Both the position numbers and the translations under genes were made by a program. This document shows, in pieces, positions 19,099 to 27,712 of a DNA stretch of 64,000 bases. The stretch is from JBOHRN01 sp050732775 (lineage in GTDB: Bacteria; Gemmatimonadota; Gemmatimonadetes; Longimicrobiales; Longimicrobiaceae), in contig JBOHRN010000029.1 of the NCBI GenBank assembly GCA_050732775.1, forward strand, positions 3,900 through 67,899. The letters run 5' to 3'. Each line of letters begins with the position of its first letter. The first letter of the stretch is position 1. The notes beneath the pieces are model-generated. The model was not told where the DNA came from. It ran no database searches and saw only the letters and a list, made by a program, of their open reading frames with translations.

Positions 19099-19102
19099 GA
19101 TC

Positions 19103-20602
19103 TCAGCCCCGCCACCCCCCCACTACTCCCCGCCACGCGCCCCTTCCCCCGGCTCCAGCCGGGATACGCGCGACCGTCCGCCCGGTCCGCCGCTCTTCTT
19201 CCAGCAGGGCGGCTGCCAGCGCGATGGCCCTCACCGTCTCTTCGTCCGGCCCGCCGGAGAGGAGGGCGTCCCGGTGTCTCTCTAGGTAGCGGATGTCTAC
19301 CTTACCAGCCCTAAAGTCGGGCTCGTCCATCACCGCCAGGTGAAAGGGAACCGAGGTATCGACCCCCACCAGCCGCAACTCCTCCAGGGCCCGCTTCATG
19401 CGGCGGATGGCCAGCTCACGGGTGGGCGCGTGGACGATCAGCTTGGCGAGCAGGGGGTCGTAGTAGAGCCCTACTTCGCTGCCCGGCGAGACGCCGCCGT
19501 CCCAACGCACCCCCGGACCGGAGGGCGGCTCCAGCCGGGTAACGGTGCCGGCGGAGGGGAGAAAGTCGTTAGCAGGATCCTCGCACGTGACCCGGCACTC
19601 GAGGGCGTGACCACGCCAGCAGACGTCTTCCTGCTCGAAGTCCAGCGCCTCCCCGGCCGCCACGCGGATCTGCCACTGGACCAGATCAACGCCGGTGACC
19701 AGTTCGGTGACCGGGTGCTCCACCTGGATGCGGGTATTCATCTCCAGAAAGTAGAAGTCGCCGTCCTGGAAGAGGAATTCCACCGTGCCCGCGCCTTCGT
19801 ACTCCACCGCCTTCGCCGCCGCCACCGCAGTAGCTCCCATCTGTTCCCTCAGTTCGGGGGCAAGGGCGGGCGAGGGGGCCTCTTCGATCAGCTTCTGGTG
19901 GCGCCGCTGGACCGAACAGTCCCGCTCTCCCAGGTGGAGCACCTTGCCGTATCCGTCGGCTAGCAGCTGGATCTCGATGTGGCGGGGGCCTTCCAGGTAC
20001 TTCTCCAGGTATACCGAGCCGTCTCCGAACGAGGCCAGCGCTTCCCGGCTGGCCGCCCCGAACGCCGTCTCGAGCTCGCTCTCCCCGGCGACGACGCGCA
20101 TCCCCTTGCCCCCGCCGCCAGCCGCCGCCTTGAGGAGCACCGGGTAACCGATCTCCCGGGCGGCCCCGGTCGCGGCCCGGGCGTTGGCCAGCGGCTCGCT
20201 GGTTCCCGGCACCACGGCGACACCCGCCTCTGTCATGCGCCGACGGGCCTCGGTCTTGTCGCCCATCTTCTCGATGGCCCCGGCGGGAGGGCCGATGAAC
20301 ACCAGGCCGGCGTTCTTCACGGCTTGCGCGAAAGCGGCCCGTTCGGCCAGGAAGCCGTAGCCTGGGTGGACGGCCTCGGCGCCGGACCGCCGTGCCACCT
20401 CTAGCAGCTTCTCGATGACCAGGTAGCTCTCGGCCGAGGGCGCCGGGCCTAGCGGGTACGCTTCGTCGGCGGCCAGGACGTGCGGTGCCGTCCGGTCGGG
20501 ATGCGAATATACGGCCACCGACTTGACGCCCAGCTCCCGCGCGGCGCGCACCACGCGCAGGGCGATCTCTCCCCGATTGGCGATCAGGATCTTGGAGAAC
20601 AT
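19103..20602 (-). CDS. accC: Biotin carboxylase subunit of an acyl-CoA carboxylase
   Basis: ATP-grasp enzyme that carboxylates biotin with bicarbonate. The start at 20602 (MFSKILIANRGEIALRV) gives 499 aa. The ATP lid GGGGKGMR, the metal segment FLEMNTRIQVEHPVTE, and RDCSVQRRHQKLIEEAPSPA are present. The C-terminus extends about 50 aa past the AccC core, as in propionyl-CoA carboxylase alpha chains. With the adjacent carrier and mutase it fits propionyl-CoA carboxylase; use in acetyl-CoA carboxylase is an alternative. Confidence 0.93.
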   Translation of the reverse strand: MFSKILIANRGEIALRVVRAARELGVKSVAVYSHPDRTAPHVLAADEAYPLGPAPSAESYLVIEKLLEVARRSGAEAVHPGYGFLAERAAFAQAVKNAGLVFIGPPAGAIEKMGDKTEARRRMTEAGVAVVPGTSEPLANARAATGAAREIGYPVLLKAAAGGGGKGMRVVAGESELETAFGAASREALASFGDGSVYLEKYLEGPRHIEIQLLADGYGKVLHLGERDCSVQRRHQKLIEEAPSPALAPELREQMGATAVAAAKAVEYEGAGTVEFLFQDGDFYFLEMNTRIQVEHPVTELVTGVDLVQWQIRVAAGEALDFEQEDVCWRGHALECRVTCEDPANDFLPSAGTVTRLEPPSGPGVRWDGGVSPGSEVGLYYDPLLAKLIVHAPTRELAIRRMKRALEELRLVGVDTSVPFHLAVMDEPDFRAGKVDIRYLERHRDALLSGGPDEETVRAIALAAALLEEERRTGRTVARIPAGAGGRGAWRGVVGGWRG

Positions 20603-20609
20603 ACCCCGC

Positions 20610-21215
20610 TCAGTTCTCCAGCGGCTCCAGCCCATTGAAAGCGTAGCGGAAGCCGAAGCGCCGGAAGAGTTCGAGAGTACGCACCACGGGCAGCCCCATG
20701 ACGGCGAAGTAGTCGCCGTCGATCTTTTCCACCAACGCGGAACCGTAGCCCTGGACCCCGTAGCTACCCGCCTTGTCCATCGGCTCGCCCGTGGCCACGT
20801 ACGCTTCGCAGAAGTCGCGGTCAAAGTTGCGGAAACGGACCGTGACCCGCTCCAGCGCCGATTCGACCCGGCCCCGGTACACTACCGCCACGCCGGTGTA
20901 AACTTCGTGGATGCGGCCGGCGAGGCGCATCAGCATACGCACGGCGTCCTCTTGGTCGCGCGGCTTGTCGAACACGTAGTGGCCGAAGACCACCAGAGTG
21001 TCCGAGCCGAGCACCAGCGCGGCGGGCCGGTCGCGTGCCACCACCACCGCCTTTTCGCGCGCCAACCGTTCGGCGTGGTCCGCGGGCATATCGTGATCCA
21101 CGTAGCTCTCGTCGATCTCGGCGGGGACAACCTCGAAGATCAACCCCAGCCGCTCCAGTAGTTCGGCGCGGCGGGGAGAGCGGGAGGCGAGGATCAGGGC
21201 GGGCGCGTCACTCAT
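20610..21215 (-). CDS. maf: Maf family nucleotide pyrophosphatase
   Basis: House-cleaning enzyme that hydrolyses non-canonical or excess NTPs (dTTP/UTP or m7GTP depending on subfamily). The 201 aa chain begins LILASRSPRRAELLERLGL, the Maf signature, and keeps the catalytic DTLVVFGHYVFDKPRDQEDA region and a GSYGVQGYGSALVEKIDGDY segment. The last motif is typical of the dTTP/UTPase (YhdE-like) group. It lies 3 bp after dtd and 7 bp before accC. Confidence 0.93.
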   Translation of the reverse strand: MSDAPALILASRSPRRAELLERLGLIFEVVPAEIDESYVDHDMPADHAERLAREKAVVVARDRPAALVLGSDTLVVFGHYVFDKPRDQEDAVRMLMRLAGRIHEVYTGVAVVYRGRVESALERVTVRFRNFDRDFCEAYVATGEPMDKAGSYGVQGYGSALVEKIDGDYFAVMGLPVVRTLELFRRFGFRYAFNGLEPLEN

Positions 21216-21218
21216 GAA

Positions 21219-21656
21219 TCACTTTTCCAAAGTAAAGGTCACGGGGCCGTCGTTCACCAACTCCACCTCCATCATCGCCCCGAACTCTCCCGTCCGCACC
21301 GCTACTCCGGTATCTCTGAGCAGAGCAACGAAGCGCTCGTACAGTGGCACGGCCTTTTCGGGCGTCGCCGCCGCCACGAAGCTCGGCCGCCTGCCCTTGC
21401 GGCAGTCGCCGTACAAGGTGAACTGGGAGACCACCAGCAGCGCTCCACCCGCCTCCAACAGAGAGCGGTTCATCTTACCCGCCTGGTCCGCGAAAACACG
21501 CAGCCCGGTTACCTTTTCGGCCATCCAGCGAAGCTCCCCTTCCCCGTCGCTAGCCGAGAAGCCGGCCAGCACCAGGAGTCCCTTGCCTATTTCGCCCGCG
21601 AGTCGGCCGTTGACGGTGACCGAAGCCCGGGAGACGCGTTGCAGCACGACCCTCAC
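21219..21656 (-). CDS. dtd: D-aminoacyl-tRNA deacylase
   Basis: Removes D-amino acids (and glycine mis-charged on tRNA-Ala) from tRNA. From the GTG at 21656, which overlaps the glmS stop as GTGA, the protein is 145 aa, exactly the family size. It starts RVVLQRVSRASVTV and has the SQFTLYGD motif and the EFGAMMEVELVNDGPVTF motif that contains the cross-subunit Gly-cisPro-like element in NDGPVT. Confidence 0.96.
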   Translation of the reverse strand: MRVVLQRVSRASVTVNGRLAGEIGKGLLVLAGFSASDGEGELRWMAEKVTGLRVFADQAGKMNRSLLEAGGALLVVSQFTLYGDCRKGRRPSFVAAATPEKAVPLYERFVALLRDTGVAVRTGEFGAMMEVELVNDGPVTFTLEK

Positions 21657-23500
21657 TCGACCGTGACCGACTTGGCGAGGTTTCTCGGCTGGTCCACGTC
21701 GCACCCGCGCAGCACGGCCACGTGGTAAGCCAGAAGTTGCAAGGGGATGGTGGCCAGGATGGGGGTGAGCGCGTCGTGAGTCTGGGGAATTTGAATTACG
21801 TGGCTGGCCAGGTGGAAGAGCTCCTTGTCCCCCTCGGAGATCACCGCGATCACCCGTCCCCCGCGCGCCCTCACCTCGTCGATGTTGGAGCGCACCTTGT
21901 CGTATACCCCATCCTTGGGAGCGATCACCACCACCGGCATGTCGTCGTCGATGAGGGCGATGGGTCCGTGCTTCATTTCGGCGGCGGGGTAGCCCTCGGC
22001 GTGGATGTACGAAATCTCTTTGAGCTTGAGGGCGCCTTCCAGGGCCGCCGGAAAGTTGTAGCCGCGCCCCAGGTAGAGGAAGTTGCGGTGGCGCTGGTAC
22101 TCCTCGGCCAGCGCCTTGAGGGCGTCGTCAGTCTCCAAGATGTCGGCCACCTGGTCGGGGAGGCGGGAGAGGGCGCGCACGATCTCCCGCGCTCGCGCCG
22201 GCGCGAGCGTGCCACGGAGCCGGCCCAGGTTGATGGTTATCATGGCCATGACCACCACCTGCGAGGTAAACGCCTTGGTAGAGGCTACGCCGATTTCGGG
22301 GCCGGCGTGTAGGTACACCCCCGCGTCGGTCTCGCGGGCGATGGTCGAGCCGACCACGTTGACCACTCCGAGGGCGGTGGCGCCCTGCTGCTTGGCCTCT
22401 CGCAGGGCCCACAGCGTGTCGGCGGTCTCGCCCGACTGGGAGATGGCGATCACCAGCGTGCCCGGCTCTATCACCGGGTGGCGGTAGCGGAACTCAGAGG
22501 CGTACTCGACCTCGGTGGGGATGCGGGCGATGTCCTCCAGCAGGTACTCTCCGATCAGCCCCGAGTGCCAGGAGGTGCCGCACCCCAGGATGACGACCCG
22601 CCGTACCTCCCGCAGCTCATCGTCCATACCTTGCAAGCCCCCCAAGCGGACGGCGCCCGCCTCCTCCAGGAGCCGGCCGCGCATGGTCTCGCGCAGCGTC
22701 TCCGGCTGCTCCATGATCTCCTTGAGCATGAAGTGGGGGTACCCGTTTCGCTCCACCTCTCCGATCTCCCAGTCGAGGTGGCTCACCTCGCGGTCCACCG
22801 CCTCGCCCTCGAGCCGCCGCACGGTGTAGCCGTCGCCGGTGATGGTGGCCAGGTCTCCGTCGTCGAGGTAGACCACGTCGCGGGTGTGGGCGATCACGGC
22901 GGCCGCGTCCGAGGCAACGAAAGTCTCTCCGTTTTCACCCACCCCTATGAGCAGAGGGCTGCCCAGCCGGGCGACCACTATCTTGCCGGGATCTCTGGTC
23001 GAGACCACGGCGATGCCGTAGGTCCCCTCGATCTGGTCGAGAGCCCGTTCCACCGCCCGCTCCAGCGTGACGCCTTCCTTGCCGCTCGCGTACACCTCCT
23101 CGATAAGGTGGACCAGCACCTCGGTATCGGTCTCGGAGCCAAAGGTATGGCCGCGCTCGCGGAGCTTCTTCCTTAGCGGCGTAGCGTTTTCCACGATACC
23201 GTTGTGGACAACGGCGAAGTCACCGTTCTCGGAAAGGTGGGGGTGGGCGTTCTTCTCAGTGGGCGCGCCGTGCGTGGCCCAGCGGGTGTGACCTATGCCG
23301 TAGCTCCCCCGCACCGGCTCACGCCCCAACTGCTCCTCCAACTCGCAAATCTTGCCGGCCCGGCGGCGGAGCTGGATGGCGCCGTTCTCGACCACGGCCA
23401 CGCCCGCCGAGTCGTAACCGCGGTACTCTAGCCGCTTGAGCCCGTCGATCAAAATCTCCACGGGCTCCCGGCTCCCGATATACCCTACGATTCCGCACAT
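21653..23500 (-). CDS. glmS: Glutamine-fructose-6-phosphate aminotransferase (isomerizing)
   Basis: Makes glucosamine-6-phosphate for peptidoglycan and lipopolysaccharide. The N-terminal class II amidotransferase domain (about 1-220) starts MCGIVGYIGS, with Cys2 as nucleophile, and has GIGHTRWATHG. Two SIS domains follow (VVILGCGTSWHSGLIGEYLL, YLGRGYNFPAALEGALKLKE). It ends AKSVTVE, the conserved C-tail that closes the active site. The 615 aa length is typical. No GlmS ribozyme-like leader is expected or seen, since glmM is directly upstream (29 bp). Confidence 0.97.
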   Translation of the reverse strand: MCGIVGYIGSREPVEILIDGLKRLEYRGYDSAGVAVVENGAIQLRRRAGKICELEEQLGREPVRGSYGIGHTRWATHGAPTEKNAHPHLSENGDFAVVHNGIVENATPLRKKLRERGHTFGSETDTEVLVHLIEEVYASGKEGVTLERAVERALDQIEGTYGIAVVSTRDPGKIVVARLGSPLLIGVGENGETFVASDAAAVIAHTRDVVYLDDGDLATITGDGYTVRRLEGEAVDREVSHLDWEIGEVERNGYPHFMLKEIMEQPETLRETMRGRLLEEAGAVRLGGLQGMDDELREVRRVVILGCGTSWHSGLIGEYLLEDIARIPTEVEYASEFRYRHPVIEPGTLVIAISQSGETADTLWALREAKQQGATALGVVNVVGSTIARETDAGVYLHAGPEIGVASTKAFTSQVVVMAMITINLGRLRGTLAPARAREIVRALSRLPDQVADILETDDALKALAEEYQRHRNFLYLGRGYNFPAALEGALKLKEISYIHAEGYPAAEMKHGPIALIDDDMPVVVIAPKDGVYDKVRSNIDEVRARGGRVIAVISEGDKELFHLASHVIQIPQTHDALTPILATIPLQLLAYHVAVLRGCDVDQPRNLAKSVTVE

Positions 23501-23529
23501 AACGGTTCACGGTTCATAGCTGGCGCGGG

Positions 23530-24900
23530 CTACTCCGGTAGCAAACCCCGGACCCGGTTCACCAACTCGCGCGCCTCGCCACCGGTCGGGGCCTCGGCGA
23601 TAACTCGTACCACCGGCTCGGTGCCGGAGGGGCGCAGGTGAACCCAGCGCCTCTCTTCCGGCCAGTCGAGCCGGAGCCCGTCCTGCCGGTCGGCCTCCGG
23701 CGCCGCCAGCGCCGCCTCCAGGGCGAGGTACACGTCGTCGAGGGGAACGGCCGGCAACGCGACCTTTTCCTTGACGATCTGGTAGCTCCCCACGCCGCTG
23801 GCGATCTCCGAGAGTGGCCGACCGCTAGCAGCCATGAGTTGGAGGATGAGCCGGGCGGCCACTGGCGCGTCGCGCCCCAGGTGAACGTCCGGGAGGATCA
23901 CCCCGCCGTTACCCTCTCCCCCCACCACCGCGTCTTCCTCCTGCATCCGCCGGGCCACGTTGATCTCGCCCACCGGCACACGCACGAGCGGCACGCCCGC
24001 CTCTTCTGCCACGTCGTCCAGGAGCCGGCTGGTCGAGAGGTTGGTGACCACCGGCCCCTGGCGGTGCCGCAGCACCAGCTTGGCCGCCAGCGCCAGGGTG
24101 TAGTCTTCCCCCAACGGCTCCCCACTCTCGTCTACCAGGGCCAGCCGGTCAGCGTCCGGATCTACCGCCAAACCCACGTCCGCGCCGGTCTCCTTTACCA
24201 GGGCCGCTAGCTCGGCCAGGTTCTCGGGGACCGGTTCTGGCTCGCGGGGAAACCTTCCGTCCGGCTCCAAGTTGATGCCCCGAACCTGGCACCCGAGCTC
24301 CTCCAGGAGCCGGGAGAAGATATCACCCCCCGCGCCCCTCACGCAGTCCAGGGCCACCGTTAGACCCCGCGCGCGGATCTCTTCCAAGTCGAGGTAGCCG
24401 ATGGCGAGAACGCGCTCCAGATGCCGGTCGAGGGCGCCCGTATCCTCCCGCCGCCCGCCCAATTCGTCCCAACCGGCCCGGGGGGGTGCGTGCTCTAAAA
24501 AGCCCTGCATCTGCTCGGTCTCTTTCCGGTCCAGGAAGGTGCCCGACGGGCCTATGAATTTGAGGGCGTTCCATTCTACCGGGTTGTGGCTGGCGGTTAT
24601 GGCGACTCCGCCCGCGGCCCCGGCGTCTTCCACCGCCAGCTGCACCGTTGGGGTGGGCACCACGCCGACGTCCACCACTTCGCACCCGACAGACTCTAGC
24701 GCGGCCGTGACCGCCCGCGCGAACATCGGCCCCGAGACTCGCGAATCGCGCCCCACGATCACCGTCCGGTTGGAGCCGTGCGAGCGCAGGTAACCCCCGA
24801 ACGAAGCGGCGAAGGTGGCGACCACTTCCGGCGTGAGCCCGTGCCCCACCCGGCCGCGGACCCCGGAGACGCTGACCATTAGTTGGGAAGTGTCGATCAC
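23530..24900 (-). CDS. glmM: Phosphoglucosamine mutase-type phosphohexomutase
   Basis: Converts glucosamine-6-phosphate to glucosamine-1-phosphate. The phosphoserine loop TASHNP (Ser104), the Mg loop DPDADRL, the sugar loop GEGNGGVI and the phosphate loop RPSGTEPVVRV are all present in 456 aa. The sequence GEGNGG rather than the usual GEQSGH leaves some doubt between GlmM and phosphomannomutase-like proteins, but glmS next door argues for GlmM. The start is GTG, with no visible Shine-Dalgarno. Confidence 0.9.
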   Translation of the reverse strand: MIDTSQLMVSVSGVRGRVGHGLTPEVVATFAASFGGYLRSHGSNRTVIVGRDSRVSGPMFARAVTAALESVGCEVVDVGVVPTPTVQLAVEDAGAAGGVAITASHNPVEWNALKFIGPSGTFLDRKETEQMQGFLEHAPPRAGWDELGGRREDTGALDRHLERVLAIGYLDLEEIRARGLTVALDCVRGAGGDIFSRLLEELGCQVRGINLEPDGRFPREPEPVPENLAELAALVKETGADVGLAVDPDADRLALVDESGEPLGEDYTLALAAKLVLRHRQGPVVTNLSTSRLLDDVAEEAGVPLVRVPVGEINVARRMQEEDAVVGGEGNGGVILPDVHLGRDAPVAARLILQLMAASGRPLSEIASGVGSYQIVKEKVALPAVPLDDVYLALEAALAAPEADRQDGLRLDWPEERRWVHLRPSGTEPVVRVIAEAPTGGEARELVNRVRGLLPE

Positions 24901-24948
24901 GCGCGAGGAGTCCGGAGGGTGGACGGCCGCGGCCGCTAACCGTGCCCG

Positions 24949-24976
24949 ATTTAAGCCTTCGCGCGAGCTTTGGCAA
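24949..24976 (-). promoter_or_regulatory. Possible promoter of the glmM-glmS-dtd-maf run
   Basis: Minus-strand TTGCCA (24971-24976), a 16-bp spacer, then TTAAAT (24949-24954). It is in the 125-bp divergent region between glmM and the cystathionine gene. The match is moderate. Confidence 0.35.
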
Positions 24977-25025
24977 GGCCGCGCCCGTACTTGCCATGGT
25001 GGGCGCGGGCGGTAGCTTACCTGTG

Positions 25026-26180
25026 ATGACCGAGAGCTCCAAGAAGCACGGCTTCGGGACCAGCGCCGTGCACGCGGGACAGAGTCCCGACCCCACCACG
25101 GGCGCCATCATGCCGCCCGTGTACCAAACCTCTACCTACGTGCAGCCGGAGCTCGGCCGCCACCTCGGCTACGAGTACGCCCGCACCCAAAACCCAACCC
25201 GTGAGGCGTTGGAGAGAAACGTGGCGGCCCTTGAGGGAGGTAGCCACGGCGTCGCCTTCGGCTCCGGACTCGCCGCCATCGAAGCGGTGGCGAAGCTCCT
25301 TTCCAGCGGGGATCACGTGATCTCGGGAGAGGGCGTCTACGGCGGTACCTACCGGCTTTTTGGCCAGGTACTCTCCCGGCTGGGCGTCGGCTTCACCTTT
25401 GTGGATTCGGGCGATACGGACGCCATCCGCGCCGCACTGCGCGACGAGACCAAGCTGATCCACCTGGAGACGCCCACCAACCCGATGATGCGGCTCACAG
25501 ACCTGGCCGCCGCCGCCGAGATCGCCCGGGAGGCCGGGGCGTGGCTGAGCGTGGACAACACCTTCGCCACCCCCTACAACCAGCGCCCGCTCGAGTTCGG
25601 CGCCGACCTGGTGGTACACTCCACCACCAAGTACCTCAACGGCCACTCCGACGTGGTGGGGGGTGTCGCGGTGACCGGCAACGAAGAGCTGGCCGGGCGC
25701 ATCCGCTTTATCCAAAACGCCTGCGGCGCCATCCCCGGCCCGTGGGACTGTTGGTTGGCTCTGCGCGGGATCAAGACCCTGCACCTGCGCATGGAGCGCC
25801 ACAACCAGAACGGCCAGAAGGTCGCGGAGTGGCTGGAGGGGCACCCCGCCGTGGAGCGGGTCTACTACCCGGGGCTCGGCTCCCACCCGCAGCACCAGCT
25901 GGCCGGGCGGCAGATGAGCGGTTTCAGCGGCATGGTCTCGGTCGAGACCGGGAGTCCGCAGCGGGCCAGGAAGCTGGTGGAGGGGGTACGGATCTTCTCG
26001 CTGGCAGAGTCGCTGGGCGGGGTGGAATCACTCATCGCACACCCGGCGGTGATGACCCACGCCTCGGTGCCCCCCGAGACGCGGGAGCGGATGGGGCTCA
26101 GCGACTCACTGGTACGGCTCTCTTGCGGCGTCGAAGACGCGGGCGACCTGATAGCCGATCTGGAGCGGGCGCTGGGGTAG
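25026..26180 (+). CDS. Cystathionine gamma-synthase/lyase family PLP enzyme
   Basis: Trans-sulfuration enzyme of 384 aa. PLP Lys202 lies in VVHSTTKYLNGHSDVVGG. The YEYARTQNPTR segment binds the PLP phosphate of the partner subunit, and the C-terminal SLGGVESLIAHPAVMTHAS is a clear family signature. I place the start at the ATG at 25026 (MTESSKKHGFGTSAVHAG). The family includes cystathionine gamma-synthase, gamma-lyase and methionine gamma-lyase; sequence alone does not decide, and the long SCGVEDAGDLIADLE end fits the synthase/lyase branch. It is divergent from glmM and convergent with the DUF2254 gene. Confidence 0.92.
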   Translation: MTESSKKHGFGTSAVHAGQSPDPTTGAIMPPVYQTSTYVQPELGRHLGYEYARTQNPTREALERNVAALEGGSHGVAFGSGLAAIEAVAKLLSSGDHVISGEGVYGGTYRLFGQVLSRLGVGFTFVDSGDTDAIRAALRDETKLIHLETPTNPMMRLTDLAAAAEIAREAGAWLSVDNTFATPYNQRPLEFGADLVVHSTTKYLNGHSDVVGGVAVTGNEELAGRIRFIQNACGAIPGPWDCWLALRGIKTLHLRMERHNQNGQKVAEWLEGHPAVERVYYPGLGSHPQHQLAGRQMSGFSGMVSVETGSPQRARKLVEGVRIFSLAESLGGVESLIAHPAVMTHASVPPETRERMGLSDSLVRLSCGVEDAGDLIADLERALG

Positions 26181-26182
26181 CT

Positions 26183-27619
26183 TTAACCAGCTCTTCTTTT
26201 ACTCTCTACGCGGGTGGCGCGCGAGTTGAGCTCGCCGACGGTGAGCCGCAAACCGTCGCGCGCGGCGCGGACCGCGGCAGCGGTCTCAGGTGCACTCGCC
26301 AGGGCCTCCGCCAAGGCGTCCAGGGCGGATTCGAGCCGGGCGGTCAAGACGTGGTCGCCCAGGGCGGGGAGGGTGCGCAAGACCAGCTCTTCGGCCCGCG
26401 GCTGGTACTCCGGCGGCAGGCGCTCGAACGTGCGCGCCACGGTGTGGAGGAGCTCCGCGAGACTCTGGTGCTGCATCGACTCCGAAGCAACCACCGCAAG
26501 AGACTCAAAGGTCCCCAAGAGCCGCGCGAAGAGGTTGTCTTCGTACACCACCGGCAGCGGCTCGTCCTGGTGGCCTTCTTGCTCCTGGTCCGACCACCGG
26601 GCCAGCAGATCGCGCAAAGTTCTGATTGCCAGTAAGCCCGGACCCGGGTCGGAGTTGGCGGTGGAGATAGAGGTCCAGGCGATTACCTCGAGCTGCTCGA
26701 CGCCGTAATCGGGGTCGGTGGCGACGTCTCGCTGGCGCTCCAGCACCAGCGCCTCCAGCACGCGTTCGCCCACCCTTTCGGCGTCTTCACTGGTGTCCGC
26801 CTTGACCTCGGCGACCGCGTCCCCGAACGCGACGTAAGAGCCGACCGCTACCTTGAGGACCACTTCGACCTCGCCCTCCGCGACTTGGACGGCCTTGGCC
26901 AGGGCGCCTGCTTTCACACGGGTGACGAAGCCGTGTTCGGGCATCTCGACCAGCGTACCGGCCACCCCCTCGAAGCGCGACGACCGCCTGGTCCTGCGAA
27001 CCAAGCTCAACTGCCGCTCGCGCGCGTCTAGGGTGAGCCGGTGGATGGCGTCGACGATCTCGGCCGGGCGCATCTGATCGATGGCCGAATAGAGCAAGAG
27101 CAGCAGTAGCAGGAGGGCCACCACGGTCATTACCAGCGCCACGGTAGCTCCCAAAACTGGGTTGAAGGGGTCGGCCACGGTGGCCAGCGTCACCAGGGTG
27201 TAGACCGCCAACCCGATAAAATAGCCGAAGTAGAGTTGGTTACTACGGCGCCGCAGAAACTGGTCGAAAACCTCATGGGTCAGGGAGCTGGCCGCCTGTT
27301 GGACAGCCAGCAGGAGCAGCGAGATGGTGATGGAGGTGACCGTGATGATGCCGCTGGCGATGATACCCAACAGGTCGCTGGTCGCCCCGGCGTCGGCGAA
27401 CATGCGTGCTTTCAGCGCCTCCCGGAGGGGCTCCAGCCAGGCGATCCGGGCCTGGTCGAGAGTGTAGCTGCCCGCGGCCAGCAGGAGGAACCCGGCCAGG
27501 ATACACGCGGGGACGGTCAAAAACTCCTCGAACGCCCTCCGGATCACGCCCAAGAGGCGAAAGACGCCGCCTTCCCGGGAACGGTTGCGGTTGGTCGCTT
27601 TCAATTCCGCATCCTGCAC
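26183..27619 (-). CDS. DUF2254 family membrane protein
   Basis: 478 aa with four predicted membrane helices in the N-terminal 40% (around residues 33-55, 82-105, 130-150 and 155-178, with a Leu/Val-rich fourth helix). About 300 soluble residues follow, including the DUF2254 signature segments HGFVTRVKAGALAKAV, ERQRDVATDPDYGVEQLEVI and ALSTANSDP-like TSISTANSDPGPGL. The function is unknown; a channel-like role has been guessed for the family because of its beta-rich soluble domain. Start is a GTG at 27619. Only 2 bp separate its stop from the convergent cystathionine gene. Confidence 0.88.
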   Translation of the reverse strand: MQDAELKATNRNRSREGGVFRLLGVIRRAFEEFLTVPACILAGFLLLAAGSYTLDQARIAWLEPLREALKARMFADAGATSDLLGIIASGIITVTSITISLLLLAVQQAASSLTHEVFDQFLRRRSNQLYFGYFIGLAVYTLVTLATVADPFNPVLGATVALVMTVVALLLLLLLLYSAIDQMRPAEIVDAIHRLTLDARERQLSLVRRTRRSSRFEGVAGTLVEMPEHGFVTRVKAGALAKAVQVAEGEVEVVLKVAVGSYVAFGDAVAEVKADTSEDAERVGERVLEALVLERQRDVATDPDYGVEQLEVIAWTSISTANSDPGPGLLAIRTLRDLLARWSDQEQEGHQDEPLPVVYEDNLFARLLGTFESLAVVASESMQHQSLAELLHTVARTFERLPPEYQPRAEELVLRTLPALGDHVLTARLESALDALAEALASAPETAAAVRAARDGLRLTVGELNSRATRVESKRRAG

Positions 27620-27646
27620 GGGTAGGTTGAGGGGGCGCCGCGGGCT

Positions 27647-27675
27647 TTGATCGGCGCGACCGGACGAGCTACAAT
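27647..27675 (+). promoter_or_regulatory. Predicted sigma-70 promoter of purD-mutM
   Basis: TTGATC (27647-27652), a 17-bp spacer, then TACAAT (27670-27675), one of the best matches in the window. Transcription would start near 27682, about 30 nt before the purD GTG. No PurR-like operator or purine riboswitch is apparent. Confidence 0.65.
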
Positions 27676-27712
27676 AACAGCTTGGACTCCTCTAATCCAC
27701 CTCGATCCGTCC